From positions 1 to 55,078 of the forward strand of contig USGM01000008.1 in assembly GCA_900554205.1 (NCBI GenBank): 55,078 nt of DNA, written 5' to 3'. The position numbers were made by a program, and so were the translations under genes. The notes beneath the pieces were generated by a model. The model had not been told where the DNA came from, did not search any database, and saw only the letters and a program-made list of their open reading frames with translations. Origin of the DNA: an uncultured Lachnospiraceae bacterium (GTDB taxonomy: Bacteria > Bacillota > Clostridia > Lachnospirales > Lachnospiraceae). The stretch's first letter is position 1. Each line of letters opens with the position of its first letter. Positions 17,998 to 27,654 of the stretch are shown here, one piece after another.

Positions 17998-18062
17998 AAA
18001 ATTCCCTGCCCTGATCTGCTGCGACGGCTGCAACACCGCCTCACAGATCCGGCAGGGAATTT
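17998..18062 (-). terminator. Hairpin after pgm: weak terminator or attenuator
   Basis: A 12-base-pair outer stem (17999-18010 with 18051-18062) is continued by an inner 6-pair stem (GATCTG at 18013-18018 with CAGATC at 18044-18049). In the minus-strand reading it ends in only four T (TTTTGC). It lies 15 bases after the pgm stop and 17 bases before the next start, so it may allow read-through into the glycosyltransferase genes. Confidence 0.65.
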
Positions 18063-18077
18063 ATTTTATCTTTTCTC

Positions 18078-19799
18078 CTACAGCTCTGCCTTTAAGTCCT
18101 CGGTCAGCTGCTCCAGTCTCGCCTTTGCATCCTCAAGACTGCTTCCCTTGACGCCCATATAGAACTTGATCTTAGGCTCTGTGCCGGAAGGACGTGCACA
18201 GCACCATTCGTCGTCGGGCAGCTCAAAGTATAATACATTGGATTTCGGCAGACCGGTCGTCGTCTCTGCACCGCTCTCCATATCTACAATGCGGTCGTTC
18301 AGATAGTCTCTGAACTTCAATACCTTTCTTGTTCCGAATGCCTTAGGAGGATTCTTACGCAGCTTATCCATGATCTCCGCGATCTGTCTCGCACCGTCGA
18401 TTCCCTTCATGGTGATGGTGTACTGGCTCTCCTTATAGTAACCATATTTCTCATAAACATCCAGCATCATATCCCAGAGGGTCTTTCCGTGCTTCTTGCA
18501 GTAAGCGGCAACCTCACACAGACACATTACAGCAACGATGGCATCCTTGTCTCTGGAATGTGTTCCGGCGAGACATCCATAGCTCTCCTCCAGACCGAAC
18601 ACATAGTTGTTGCTGCCTGTCTGCTCAAAGAATTTGATCTGCTCACCGATAAACTTAAAGCCTGTCAGCACCTCGATCAGCTTTACATTGTATGCCTTCG
18701 TGATGGGCTTTGTCATATTCGTCGTAACGATTGTTGTCACAAGAGCCGGGTTCTCAGGCATAGTGCCTGTCGCTGTCTTTTCACGCAGAATGTACTCTGC
18801 GATCAGCATACCGGACATATTTCCGGTGAAGGAAACATACTCTCCGGTCTTCGTGTCCTTTGCGTACACGCCGAGACGGTCTGCATCGGGGTCGGTAGCC
18901 AGAACAATATCCGCGTCCTTCTCCTTCGCAAGGCGGAGTGCATAGGTAAACGCCTTAGGATCCTCGGGATTGGGATAATCCAGTGTCGTGAAGTTCGGAT
19001 CGGGCTTTTCCTGCTCGGGAACCACATAAACGTGCTGGAAGCCCAGCTCGGAGAGAACTCTTCTCACCGGAAGGTTACCGGTTCCGCAGAGAGGGGTATA
19101 TACGATTTTGATGTCTTCAGCCATCTCCTTGATGACATCGGGATGAATGATCTGCTTTTTCAGCTCTGCCATGTACTTGTCGTCGATTTCCTTGCCGATC
19201 ACCTGATAGAGGTCAGCCTTGATCGCCGCATCCTTATCCATGGTCTTACATGTATGGAAATCCTTGATTGCCTTGACTTCGTCGATAATCTGGGTATCCT
19301 TGGGCGCTGTCACCTGTGCGCCGTCCTCCCAGTATACCTTATAGCCGTTGTACTCGGGCGGGTTATGGCTTGCCGTAACGACAATACCTGCCGTGCAGCC
19401 CAGCGTGCGGAGCGCAAAGGAAAGCTCAGGAGTCGGTCTGAGTGAGTCAAATACGTATGCCTTGATGCCGTTAGCAGCCAGGCACAGTCCGGCAACATCT
19501 GCGAACTCGGGAGACATTCTTCTGGAGTCGTATGCGATGGCTACGCCCTTCGCCTGCGTTCCCTGCTTCAGAATAAAGTTTGCAAGTCCCTGCGTCGCCT
19601 TGCGGACGGTATAAATGTTCATGCGGTTGGTTCCCGCGCCGATCACACCGCGTAAGCCTCCCGTTCCAAATTCCAGTTCCTTATAAAATCTGTCCTCGAT
19701 CTCTGCCGGATTATTGCGAATCGCCAGCAGTTCATTCTTTGTGTCCTGATCAAAATAGTCGTCCTCTAACCAGAAGTTAAATTCGTCCATATAACTCAT
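18078..19799 (-). CDS. Phosphoglucomutase/phosphomannomutase (PgcA type)
   Basis: A 573-residue alpha-D-phosphohexomutase, the long type found in Firmicutes. It interconverts glucose-6-phosphate and glucose-1-phosphate. Motifs: active-site serine loop TASHNPPEYNGYK, metal loop DPDADRLG, sugar-binding loop GLEESYGC and phosphate-binding loop RPSGTEPKIKF. The product glucose-1-phosphate is the substrate of RfbA in the same operon, so this is the feeder step for dTDP-sugars. It lies 82 bases after the SGNH gene and is the last gene before the hairpin at 17998-18062. I use the ATG at 19799; a second ATG lies at codon 4. Confidence 0.95.
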   Translation of the reverse strand: MSYMDEFNFWLEDDYFDQDTKNELLAIRNNPAEIEDRFYKELEFGTGGLRGVIGAGTNRMNIYTVRKATQGLANFILKQGTQAKGVAIAYDSRRMSPEFADVAGLCLAANGIKAYVFDSLRPTPELSFALRTLGCTAGIVVTASHNPPEYNGYKVYWEDGAQVTAPKDTQIIDEVKAIKDFHTCKTMDKDAAIKADLYQVIGKEIDDKYMAELKKQIIHPDVIKEMAEDIKIVYTPLCGTGNLPVRRVLSELGFQHVYVVPEQEKPDPNFTTLDYPNPEDPKAFTYALRLAKEKDADIVLATDPDADRLGVYAKDTKTGEYVSFTGNMSGMLIAEYILREKTATGTMPENPALVTTIVTTNMTKPITKAYNVKLIEVLTGFKFIGEQIKFFEQTGSNNYVFGLEESYGCLAGTHSRDKDAIVAVMCLCEVAAYCKKHGKTLWDMMLDVYEKYGYYKESQYTITMKGIDGARQIAEIMDKLRKNPPKAFGTRKVLKFRDYLNDRIVDMESGAETTTGLPKSNVLYFELPDDEWCCARPSGTEPKIKFYMGVKGSSLEDAKARLEQLTEDLKAEL

Positions 19800-19881
19800 T
19801 TCACTCTACCTCATTTCTGCCTGTCACGGCTTGATCGCATCTATTTTATCATAAACTTGAAAAAAATACCACCGTTTACAG

Positions 19882-20946
19882 TTAATAATATCTATAGATT
19901 TTCTCATTATGTATCCGGGCAGCCAGTTCCCGCATGCTCCTGATTGCGCTCTCCCAGTTTTCTTCATCCAGTCTGTCCGCCCCCGCCAGCATGCTTTCCA
20001 GCATCCATTGGTTGATCTCCGGCGAATAATGGATCATGTCCATATAGTTGTCCAGATTACAGATGATCTCTTCGTGTCCCTGAAAGTAAAAGACCTCCAC
20101 ATTGTCAAAGGAGAGCAGCACCGGGATCACCTGCTCCAACACATAAAACCGCTCCTCCTCCTGTCCGTTCACCCATGCGCAGTCCCACCAGAGCATGGAA
20201 TACGGCGGAATCATAAAGTGGTACTGAATCTCAGGATGCGCAGAAATCTGCTCCGAAAGCAGTTCCACATTTTTTCTGACCGTGTCTGCGTATTCCTCTG
20301 TAATGTCCGCCTGAACCACATCCCCTTCCAGATCGGTCGGGCGATCATAAAAACGCATTGCCCCGGCTGCACTGAAATCTTTATCTGCGGCCCAGTTATA
20401 TGCCTGTCCTCCTGTGTTAATCCCCTTTATCGAGCTGACGACCGCTGCGGGAATCTTTTCAAACAGAACCTCCTTGTTGAACACATACGGCAGGTCATCC
20501 AGCACCGTTTTCGTGTGAAGATACCTTGGAATATCATCCCCGTAGAGCGTCACCTCCGCAGACACATTCAGGGCAAAAATATCCAGACACCAGAAAATGT
20601 CCCGAAGCTCTCTTTCGCCCTCTGCCATCTCCACATAATAGAGCAGATCTGCCGCCGAACCGGATGCCCGGATCACCTTCAGAGCTTTACACCCGTACCG
20701 GTTATCCAGATAATCCGTATCGAAATTTTCAGCTACCGAGGATCCGACAAGCAGAGTGTCATACTGAAAATTGCGTATTGTGCCCGGCATCTGATTGTCC
20801 CGGTCATTTAGCACCGCCTCCATGCCGAAGAAGGGCTCGTGATACTGATAAAACGGGTCAAAAAACCACGCCACCCCGGCAACGAGGAAAAACTCCACAG
20901 CAATGATGATTATTAAATTGATAAATGCCTTTTTCTTTCCGCTCAT
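19882..20946 (-). CDS. SGNH-like membrane protein, putative MBOAT partner (DltD/AlgJ-like)
   Basis: A 354-residue protein with one N-terminal transmembrane helix (about 7-29) and an extracytoplasmic domain. Near residue 67 it has LLVGSSVAENF, a GSS form of the SGNH block I nucleophile loop, and near the C-terminus MDMIHYSPEINQWM, which supplies the Asp-x-x-His type end motif. DltD and AlgJ/AlgX-type partners of MBOAT proteins have this layout. It follows the MBOAT gene by 15 bases, so the two probably form an export-and-transfer pair acylating a surface polysaccharide. Family assignment rests on motifs and context only. Confidence 0.8.
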   Translation of the reverse strand: MSGKKKAFINLIIIIAVEFFLVAGVAWFFDPFYQYHEPFFGMEAVLNDRDNQMPGTIRNFQYDTLLVGSSVAENFDTDYLDNRYGCKALKVIRASGSAADLLYYVEMAEGERELRDIFWCLDIFALNVSAEVTLYGDDIPRYLHTKTVLDDLPYVFNKEVLFEKIPAAVVSSIKGINTGGQAYNWAADKDFSAAGAMRFYDRPTDLEGDVVQADITEEYADTVRKNVELLSEQISAHPEIQYHFMIPPYSMLWWDCAWVNGQEEERFYVLEQVIPVLLSFDNVEVFYFQGHEEIICNLDNYMDMIHYSPEINQWMLESMLAGADRLDEENWESAIRSMRELAARIHNEKIYRYY

Positions 20947-20961
20947 CCTGCCGTCTCCTGC

Positions 20962-22425
20962 TTAAAAATTGAAATACAAAAAAACGCTGACCTGGGAGAG
21001 AGAGAGAAACACCCATGTAAACAGTGTCGCCATGCAGAACAATCCCAATCGGCTTGTGCCTCTGTCCTGTATCCACTCCTCCGCCTTTCGTCCCTGAAGC
21101 AGCCCGATTCCGATCCCGGCAAGCAGGCAGAAGGTCATGACAAAAAAAGCATTCAGCAGCTGTGGTAAATACATTTCCAGAAACTTTATGACCGCATAGT
21201 TCTCCGGAAATCTCAGTGTATTGCACATTGCAATGAAGAAGCCCTTGTTTCCTCCCGCAAAAAGCCGCTTCCACAACAGAGCCGCCTCCGACAGGGAAGT
21301 GCTTCTGAAAACAGAGAACGAAAGCGTAACAAAAACAACTGTGATGAGCCTGTTCATCCATTCCCACTTAAACCGCAGTTTTGGAAACAGCGTCTCGAAA
21401 ATTTCCGCCAGCCCATGCATCAATCCCCAGACAACAAATGTCCAGTTTGCGCCGTGCCATAATCCGCTGACCAGAAAAACGACAAACAGATTCAGACACT
21501 GCCTTGCCTTCCCCCTGCGGTTTCCTCCCAGCGGGATATAGATATAATCCGCAAGGAAACGGGAAAGCGTCATATGCCATCTGCGCCAGAAGTCTTTGAC
21601 AGAAACCGCCTTAAACGGCGAATTAAAATTCTCAGGCAGCCGGAAGCCAAAAAGCTTTCCGATACCGCGCGCCATATCACAATAGCCGCTAAAGTCAAAG
21701 TACAGCTCCAGCATATAGAAACAGATCACAATCCACGCTGACGGACTGTCCAGCGCCGCTATATTATTGTATTCCGCATTCACCAGCACAGCCAGCGAGT
21801 CCGCAAGCAGCACCTTCTTGGCCAGTCCCAGAATGAACAGCGCAAAGCCGTCAAAAAACTGATCCGCCGAAGGGCGACGGTTCTTTCTCTCCTGCAGCTG
21901 TGGAATCAGTTCACTGTGAAGCACAATCGGCCCGGCAATCAGCTGGGGAAAAAAGCTTACAAAAAACATGTAGTCGGGCAACGTGTAATGCGGAGCCGTC
22001 CCCCGATAACGCTCCACCACAAAGGATATCTGCTGGAAAGTGAAAAAACTGATTCCCAGGGGGAGTGCAATTTTTTCCAAATGAATGTCTGTATGTAGCA
22101 AATAATTACAGTTGTCAACAAAAAAATTAAAGTATTTAAAATAAAAGAGCATACCGATATTTCCCAGAAGCCCCACCGCCAACAGGAGCTTGCGCATCCC
22201 GGGCTTCCCCGTATGCTCCATCAGAATACTGAACACAAAGTTAAAGAAGATACTTGCCAGCAATATCCACAGATAGATCAAATTATAGTAGCCGTAAAAC
22301 CAGAAGGACATGCCTACTATAAATAGCTTGGCATAAATTGGATTTTCCAGCCTCTGTAATAAAAACCAGCCCAAAAGAGCTATGGGAAGAAATACAGTTA
22401 TGAAAATAATGGAATTAAAAAGCAT
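20962..22425 (-). CDS. MBOAT family O-acyltransferase (AlgI-like)
   Basis: A 487-residue, complete MBOAT protein with about 11 membrane segments. Key blocks are PLGISFFTFQQISFVVERYRG, FFPQLIAGPIV, ELYFDFSGYCDMARG, the region WRRWHMTLSRFLADYIYIPLGGN, and GLWHGANWTFVVWGLMHG with the conserved catalytic His. AlgI/PatA-like members bring acetyl groups across the membrane for transfer to an exported glycan. It lies 12 bases from the tandem glycosyltransferase and 15 bases from the SGNH partner. There is no ligase or carrier gene here, unlike the left-edge MBOAT, so acetyl transfer is more likely for this one. Confidence 0.95.
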   Translation of the reverse strand: MLFNSIIFITVFLPIALLGWFLLQRLENPIYAKLFIVGMSFWFYGYYNLIYLWILLASIFFNFVFSILMEHTGKPGMRKLLLAVGLLGNIGMLFYFKYFNFFVDNCNYLLHTDIHLEKIALPLGISFFTFQQISFVVERYRGTAPHYTLPDYMFFVSFFPQLIAGPIVLHSELIPQLQERKNRRPSADQFFDGFALFILGLAKKVLLADSLAVLVNAEYNNIAALDSPSAWIVICFYMLELYFDFSGYCDMARGIGKLFGFRLPENFNSPFKAVSVKDFWRRWHMTLSRFLADYIYIPLGGNRRGKARQCLNLFVVFLVSGLWHGANWTFVVWGLMHGLAEIFETLFPKLRFKWEWMNRLITVVFVTLSFSVFRSTSLSEAALLWKRLFAGGNKGFFIAMCNTLRFPENYAVIKFLEMYLPQLLNAFFVMTFCLLAGIGIGLLQGRKAEEWIQDRGTSRLGLFCMATLFTWVFLSLSQVSVFLYFNF

Positions 22426-22437
22426 CCTACAGCCCCT

Positions 22438-24204
22438 TTACTGTGTAATCTTTAGTGAACAATCGTTCCTGTCAAGTGAGAAGTTCAAATTATAGTACGG
22501 GTCGCCTTCCGCCAGCGCCTCCGCCCATCTCTCCCGGAACCGCGCCGCCTCTCCGGCATACTGCTCCTTTCCGTTCGTATCTGTAGCTTCCACGCCATAT
22601 TCCGCGCCGCGAATATACAGTTCGGCAAAAGGTGTAAAAATATTGAGAAGCCCCTTCTCCCGCAGTCTCAGGCAGAAGTCCGCATCATACAGAGAATGGG
22701 CAAAGCTCTCGTCAAAGTCCCCTGCCTCCGTGAAGCACTCTCTCTTCACCATAAGGCATGCGCCACTCACCGCTGATATGTCCTGCGCATAGCACAATCT
22801 TCCCATATATCCGAGACTTCGGCGGTGTTGACCGGCAAAGATGTTCCCTACAGTATGCCCGGTTCCGAGGCCAAGGACAAGTCCTGCATGGCAGATCGTT
22901 TCATCCGGGTGATAGAGCTTTGCCCCCACAGCCCCTACATCCTCCCTCTGCGCATACATTAACAGCTCCTCCATCCAGTCCGCCGTAATGACCTCTGATC
23001 TGCTGTCGAGGAACAAAAGGTAATCTCCCTCCGCACGCTGCGCGCCGAGGTTCATCTGTCCCGGGTAGGAAGCTGCCGCCAGCCCCTCATCCCCGATGAT
23101 AATCTCATAATTTCCATAGGATGACATTTCTGTCACCGAAGCCCTACAGCGCTGTAGCTCCTCCGACGTTCCGGCGTTTATAATAACAATCGATATTTTA
23201 GGCATCCCGAGGATCTCATAGCGGATTCTGAAAATGGTCTCAAATGCTCTTGTGCTCTCGATCTCAAAGTGCTCCAGCCCGTGCTTCTCCAGATTCCATG
23301 CGACCGCTCTTCTTGCAGCGTCAATTGCATGGGGCTTTGCCTCAATTCCGGACGCAACACTTCCCGCGTGGTTACGCCAGTAGTACAGCACCTTCGGCAC
23401 ATGTACGACCTTCTCCGCTCGGTCTGTGAGCCGAAGAATCATATCATGATCCTGGCTGCCGTCGTACTCCGGTCTGAAAAACGCCTCTCCCTCCAGCAAT
23501 GTCCTCTTAAACACGCTAAAATGACAGATGTAATTATTTGCTCTGAGATTGTCCGGCGCATAGTCCGGCTTAAAATGTACAATCAGCATATGATTGATAT
23601 TGCTACCCTTAAAGGTCGTCTCATCACAGTAGAGATAATCCGCCCGCTGCTCATTGATCGCCTTCACATACTCAAACAGCACGCTTGGATGCAGAATATC
23701 ATCCTGATCCAGCAATCCGATGTATTCCCCGGATGCCAGTTCGAGGCAGGCATTCGTGTTTGCGGCAATACCGCCGTTCACATCCAGATGCCGGTAAACA
23801 ATCCTTCCGCCAGCCCTCCCGGCATATTCCCGGCAGATGTCCCCGATATAGCTGTGCGCCTCGTCGGAGCCGTCCGCCAGACAAAGCTCCCAGTTCTGAT
23901 AGGTCTGGTTCAGCACCGAATCAAGCATTGCGATCTGAAACTCTCTCTCATTGTTCCAGAGCGGCACCAGAATACTGATCTTCACCATATGGGGAAATAC
24001 GGTTTCTCTCTCCGCTGCTGCGCGCCGTTCATCGGGGAAGCTGTCGGTTCCGAACTGCTTCATCGCCTTGCGTTCCCGCCTCTTGTAGTCCAGCTTCCTG
24101 ATCACACCGCGCAGATCTCCGCAGTTTCTCAGCCTGTTCCATTGACGGAGCAGCTTGTTTGCACCGCCGCCCCTGCTTCCTGTCTCTTCCATACTGTTCT
24201 CCAT
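22438..24204 (-). CDS. Tandem glycosyltransferase family 2 protein
   Basis: A 588-residue protein with two GT2-type domains. The first (about 75-290) is well kept: ISILVPLWNN, LDQDDILH, YCDETTF and GSQDHDMILR. The second (about 340-560) starts ISIVIINAGTS, but its motifs are altered: the LNND-type metal site reads LDSRSE. It keeps the downstream GAVGAKLYHPDETICHAG and DADFCLRLREKG segments. The protein probably adds one or two sugars to the polymer on the cytoplasmic side. It lies between the methyltransferase-kinase gene (16 bases) and the MBOAT gene (12 bases). A shorter relative is at 16641-17981. An ATG at codon 5 has a better ribosome-binding site. Confidence 0.88.
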   Translation of the reverse strand: MENSMEETGSRGGGANKLLRQWNRLRNCGDLRGVIRKLDYKRRERKAMKQFGTDSFPDERRAAAERETVFPHMVKISILVPLWNNEREFQIAMLDSVLNQTYQNWELCLADGSDEAHSYIGDICREYAGRAGGRIVYRHLDVNGGIAANTNACLELASGEYIGLLDQDDILHPSVLFEYVKAINEQRADYLYCDETTFKGSNINHMLIVHFKPDYAPDNLRANNYICHFSVFKRTLLEGEAFFRPEYDGSQDHDMILRLTDRAEKVVHVPKVLYYWRNHAGSVASGIEAKPHAIDAARRAVAWNLEKHGLEHFEIESTRAFETIFRIRYEILGMPKISIVIINAGTSEELQRCRASVTEMSSYGNYEIIIGDEGLAAASYPGQMNLGAQRAEGDYLLFLDSRSEVITADWMEELLMYAQREDVGAVGAKLYHPDETICHAGLVLGLGTGHTVGNIFAGQHRRSLGYMGRLCYAQDISAVSGACLMVKRECFTEAGDFDESFAHSLYDADFCLRLREKGLLNIFTPFAELYIRGAEYGVEATDTNGKEQYAGEAARFRERWAEALAEGDPYYNLNFSLDRNDCSLKITQ

Positions 24205-24220
24205 CCAAAACCGTCAGAAA

Positions 24221-26299
24221 TCAGATGATTCTCTTTACTGCATTCGCCATCTCCTGCGTCATTGTGACCGGGACGCGCACGATCTCCATTCTGGCATACA
24301 GCGTATTTTCCGGCTTTCTGTCCAGTTCGCTCAGAATCACATTGATGTTCGGGTCCACTGTCGGAAAAATCAAGGTAGCCGGCTTTGCGATTCTTCCATT
24401 CACGATCAGTACCTTTCTCCGGTCAAACGGCACTGCTTCTCCGTTAAAGGTCATCTCCTGTATTCTTACGACACAGCTGTCAAATGCGGGATCAATGCGA
24501 AGCTGCCGCACATCCCCGCTGACCTTGAGCTCCAGTTCTATCAGGTTCTCCCCCTGATAGGCATCCCTGACAAAATAGGACTCCTCCTCACTGTAGCCGT
24601 TTCCTCTGTCCTCATAGATCTGCACACGGTTCACATTTCCCGAATCCGCATATTTTTCAATCCACTTCTGCGGAACCATCACCCGGCAGCCGATCAGATC
24701 GTGGATCTGCGTCATTGCCATATGCTTCCCGGTGACAAAATTCTGGAAGTTTTTCTCCTGCTCACGGTAATTCTCCGCGTCCTCTTCCGTAATTCCGAGT
24801 TCCTCTAAAATTAAATCCAGATTTAGTTTATTTCTCTTATCATCCTCCATCAGATAACAATAGATCGCCCGAAAAGCAAGTTCCTTCGTATCTATCGTCT
24901 TGCCGAAGGTCCATTCATAATCGATCAATGTCCACTTTTCCTTATCCCACTGCGCAGGCTTCGGCACAAGGATATTGGCAAAAATCAGGTCAAAATCCGC
25001 CACCGGATATTCACTGTGGTAGCTGATTCTTTTTACATATTCTCTGAAAAGCTTTAAAAATCCTTCTGTATCGCCGCGGTCGAGGCATCTGTCCATCAGC
25101 TCAGACAGCGGCGTCCCCTGTACGAACTCAAAGCCCGCAAAACACTCCGCTTCATTATCCGTCAGTTCGCAGCGGTTGATCTCCAGCATCCCACCCCGAA
25201 ATCTCTCGGATAATTTATCATATGCCGCCGCCATCCCCCGGATATGCTCCTTTGCAGCAGAGCACATCGGATATTTCCGGACACTGATCTCACCGGATGC
25301 ATTTCTGCCGATCTCTGTCTTGATCGCATACTCCGGTGCCCTGTCATTGGAATACTTCACATATTTCACATCAAAATCCGCTCCGATGACCGCGATATAT
25401 GAGTTTGAAAAGACAGGGAACAGACCGTCCTCGGCGATACCGTCGAACGCATTCTTCTCGTCAAACAGCAGCATCCTGTCCCTGTCAAAGTTCCTGAGAT
25501 TGTTTGTCAGTTCCCCCTTGCCCGGGAGATAAGCATCACTGTATAGCGCTGTCATGAATTTATAATCAGGATAGGGATAGTAGAAATGGTATTCCTGTAC
25601 GCCACAGCTTCGGAATATCCTTTCCAGCCCTCTCCGGCTGAACGTTCTGACGCCACCGCCATCCACATAGTTTTCAATCCCCGAGAACCATGTGCCCAGA
25701 TGATCCTCCTTACAGCCCGCAAAATACTTCAAGCCATATTTATTTTCAATCGCAATGATAAGTCTGCCGCCCTTCGCCAGATGTGGCAGAAGAATGTTGA
25801 GGAAATCCTGATAAGGTGTCTGTCCACCGATATAACCCTGTCCGTATTCAAATACACCGATCAGGCAGATGTAGTCATAATCCTTCGGCAGCTCCGGCTC
25901 AATGTCCTTAAAATTTCCCACATGAATTGTAACATTGTCACATTCGCTGTGCCTGTAGGCATTGATGAGACTGCGCTTCTTCGACAGATCCACGCAGGTC
26001 ACGCTTCCCGCCTTCCGCGCCAATGTCCCGGTGATCGCCCCACAGCCACTTCCGACCTCGAGAACCTTGTCCGTTTTCTTCATCGGAATCCAGTCCACGA
26101 TATTTTCCCGCAGCGCAGACAGATGATAAAGGATCGGCCAGCTCCTGCGCTCCTCTATAACCTTTGCATACTCGACCGGTGAATAATTCTTCACAATGTC
26201 CAGCATTTCATCCTCTACCGTACCGTCGCAGTAAAAGTCTTCTCCCGGGTATTTACTGTAATCCAGTTTTACCTTTCCAATCTCATCCAACATCCGCAT
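24221..26299 (-). CDS. Methyltransferase/kinase-like chain-modifying protein (WbdD-like layout)
   Basis: A 692-residue multidomain protein. Residues about 75-190 form a class I SAM-dependent methyltransferase (LEVGSGCGAITGTLA, then VTCVDLS). Residues about 320-500 look like a kinase or APH fold: a lysine strand SVRKYP, then DFDLIFANIL (catalytic Asp and Asn spacing), then LIDYEW as the metal-binding Asp. The C-terminal 150 residues look like a beta-sandwich. E. coli WbdD, which caps O9a chains, joins a methyltransferase and a kinase; here the order matches. The gene overlaps the exporter ATPase gene by 17 bases. I infer that it modifies the non-reducing end of the chain and so signals export. 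Kinase activity is predicted from short motifs only. Confidence 0.78.
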   Translation of the reverse strand: MRMLDEIGKVKLDYSKYPGEDFYCDGTVEDEMLDIVKNYSPVEYAKVIEERRSWPILYHLSALRENIVDWIPMKKTDKVLEVGSGCGAITGTLARKAGSVTCVDLSKKRSLINAYRHSECDNVTIHVGNFKDIEPELPKDYDYICLIGVFEYGQGYIGGQTPYQDFLNILLPHLAKGGRLIIAIENKYGLKYFAGCKEDHLGTWFSGIENYVDGGGVRTFSRRGLERIFRSCGVQEYHFYYPYPDYKFMTALYSDAYLPGKGELTNNLRNFDRDRMLLFDEKNAFDGIAEDGLFPVFSNSYIAVIGADFDVKYVKYSNDRAPEYAIKTEIGRNASGEISVRKYPMCSAAKEHIRGMAAAYDKLSERFRGGMLEINRCELTDNEAECFAGFEFVQGTPLSELMDRCLDRGDTEGFLKLFREYVKRISYHSEYPVADFDLIFANILVPKPAQWDKEKWTLIDYEWTFGKTIDTKELAFRAIYCYLMEDDKRNKLNLDLILEELGITEEDAENYREQEKNFQNFVTGKHMAMTQIHDLIGCRVMVPQKWIEKYADSGNVNRVQIYEDRGNGYSEEESYFVRDAYQGENLIELELKVSGDVRQLRIDPAFDSCVVRIQEMTFNGEAVPFDRRKVLIVNGRIAKPATLIFPTVDPNINVILSELDRKPENTLYARMEIVRVPVTMTQEMANAVKRII

Positions 26300-27614
26300 C
26301 CCTCACCGTTACTACAGAATTCATGTCATAGTAGCCTACTGTATTTTTGTCGGAAACCACCGTAATATTCATTGCGTCATAAAGTCTGTGATACACCTCA
26401 AAGGTGTCTCCGTTATAGCCTGTAACCCCCAGAGACAACAGGTATTCCCCGCCCTGAAGATCCATCTTCTGGGTAAAGGTGATGTCCTTCACCTGTCCGG
26501 CCTCAGCGCTCTCGAGAAACGCCTTTTCAATCATGGAATTCGTTCCCGTGATCTCGGTTCCCATCACATTTTTAATGGAGAACGCAAAGATCGGCGCCGG
26601 AATATGATCGCTGAATTCCACCCGCATATGCAGCGTAAATTCGCTTCCCTTGATGACCGCCGTCGTGCGTATCCCTCTGTCATCCGTCACATAACATTCC
26701 GTAATTTTTGCCTGTTTCGTTCCGTACTCCAGCGTCTCCGGGTTCATGCCCTGCGCCGTCTCTTTGTCCGCCGCCCCGCCCGCAGCCCTTCTGAGCTCCG
26801 GATCCTGCAGGAGATCCTGATTCTCCTGTTTGTCCGGCATTTCGTACTGACCGACCAGCACACGCTTGTAGACATCGATCATCTCCTTCGGAGAGCCTTC
26901 CCCAAGGAGATTCCCCTGATTCAGCAGAAATACCCTGTCACAGTACTTGCTGATACTGCTGAGGTCATGGCTGACAAAGACGATGGTCTTACCCATCTTC
27001 TTAAACTCCTCAAATTTATGATAGCACTTCGCCTGAAAGAAGACATCTCCCACCGACAATGCCTCATCCACAATGAGAATTTCCGGCTCGATATTAATTG
27101 CCACGGCAAAGGCAAGCCTGACAAACATACCGCTGGAATAGGTCTTGACCGGCTGATAAACATAGTCTCCGATGTCCGCAAACTCAAGAATGTCCGGCAG
27201 CTTCTGGTCGATCTCCTTCTCGGAAAAGCCCATCATCGTACCGTTGAGATACACGTTTTCAATGCCATTGTATTCCTGATTAAATCCGGCGCCGAGCTCC
27301 AGCAGTGCGGAAATGCGTCCATCTACCCGCACCTCTCCCGAGGTAGGGGTCAGTACGCCGGTGATAATCTTCAGAATGGTGGACTTTCCCGAGCCGTTCG
27401 TCCCGATGATACCGACCGTCTCCCCCTTGTATATGTTCATGTTCACGCCGTTCAGGGCATAGTGCAGCTTATGGTTCTGCTTTTTCCCGAAGCCGAACGC
27501 TTCTTTCACGCGATCCCTCGGCTTGTCATAGAGCTTATAGATTTTTACGACGTCCTTCACCTCGATTGCCGGAACGTCAACCTCTTGCACATTGATCTGA
27601 ATTTCCTTTTCCAT
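26283..27614 (-). CDS. Polysaccharide ABC exporter ATPase with C-terminal carbohydrate-binding-type domain (Wzt-like)
   Basis: A 443-residue protein. The ATPase part (1 to about 265) has Walker A GTNGSGKST, the Q-loop region, a YSSGMFVRL signature in place of LSGGQ as usual in Wzt/TagH, and Walker B LIVDEALSVGD. After a variable linker (about 270-300) comes a C-terminal domain of about 140 residues with a beta-strand pattern (FTLHMRVEF, PIFAFSIKN, YLLSLGV), the position where Wzt has its chain-recognising jelly-roll. Such a domain allows export only of chains with the right end modification. The gene lies 40 bases after the permease gene and overlaps the methyltransferase/kinase gene, which supports coupling of capping and export. 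Confidence 0.93.
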   Translation of the reverse strand: MEKEIQINVQEVDVPAIEVKDVVKIYKLYDKPRDRVKEAFGFGKKQNHKLHYALNGVNMNIYKGETVGIIGTNGSGKSTILKIITGVLTPTSGEVRVDGRISALLELGAGFNQEYNGIENVYLNGTMMGFSEKEIDQKLPDILEFADIGDYVYQPVKTYSSGMFVRLAFAVAINIEPEILIVDEALSVGDVFFQAKCYHKFEEFKKMGKTIVFVSHDLSSISKYCDRVFLLNQGNLLGEGSPKEMIDVYKRVLVGQYEMPDKQENQDLLQDPELRRAAGGAADKETAQGMNPETLEYGTKQAKITECYVTDDRGIRTTAVIKGSEFTLHMRVEFSDHIPAPIFAFSIKNVMGTEITGTNSMIEKAFLESAEAGQVKDITFTQKMDLQGGEYLLSLGVTGYNGDTFEVYHRLYDAMNITVVSDKNTVGYYDMNSVVTVRDADVG

Positions 27615-27654
27615 TCTCTTTCCCGCTCTACTCTCTCAATCTATATTGCAGCGT

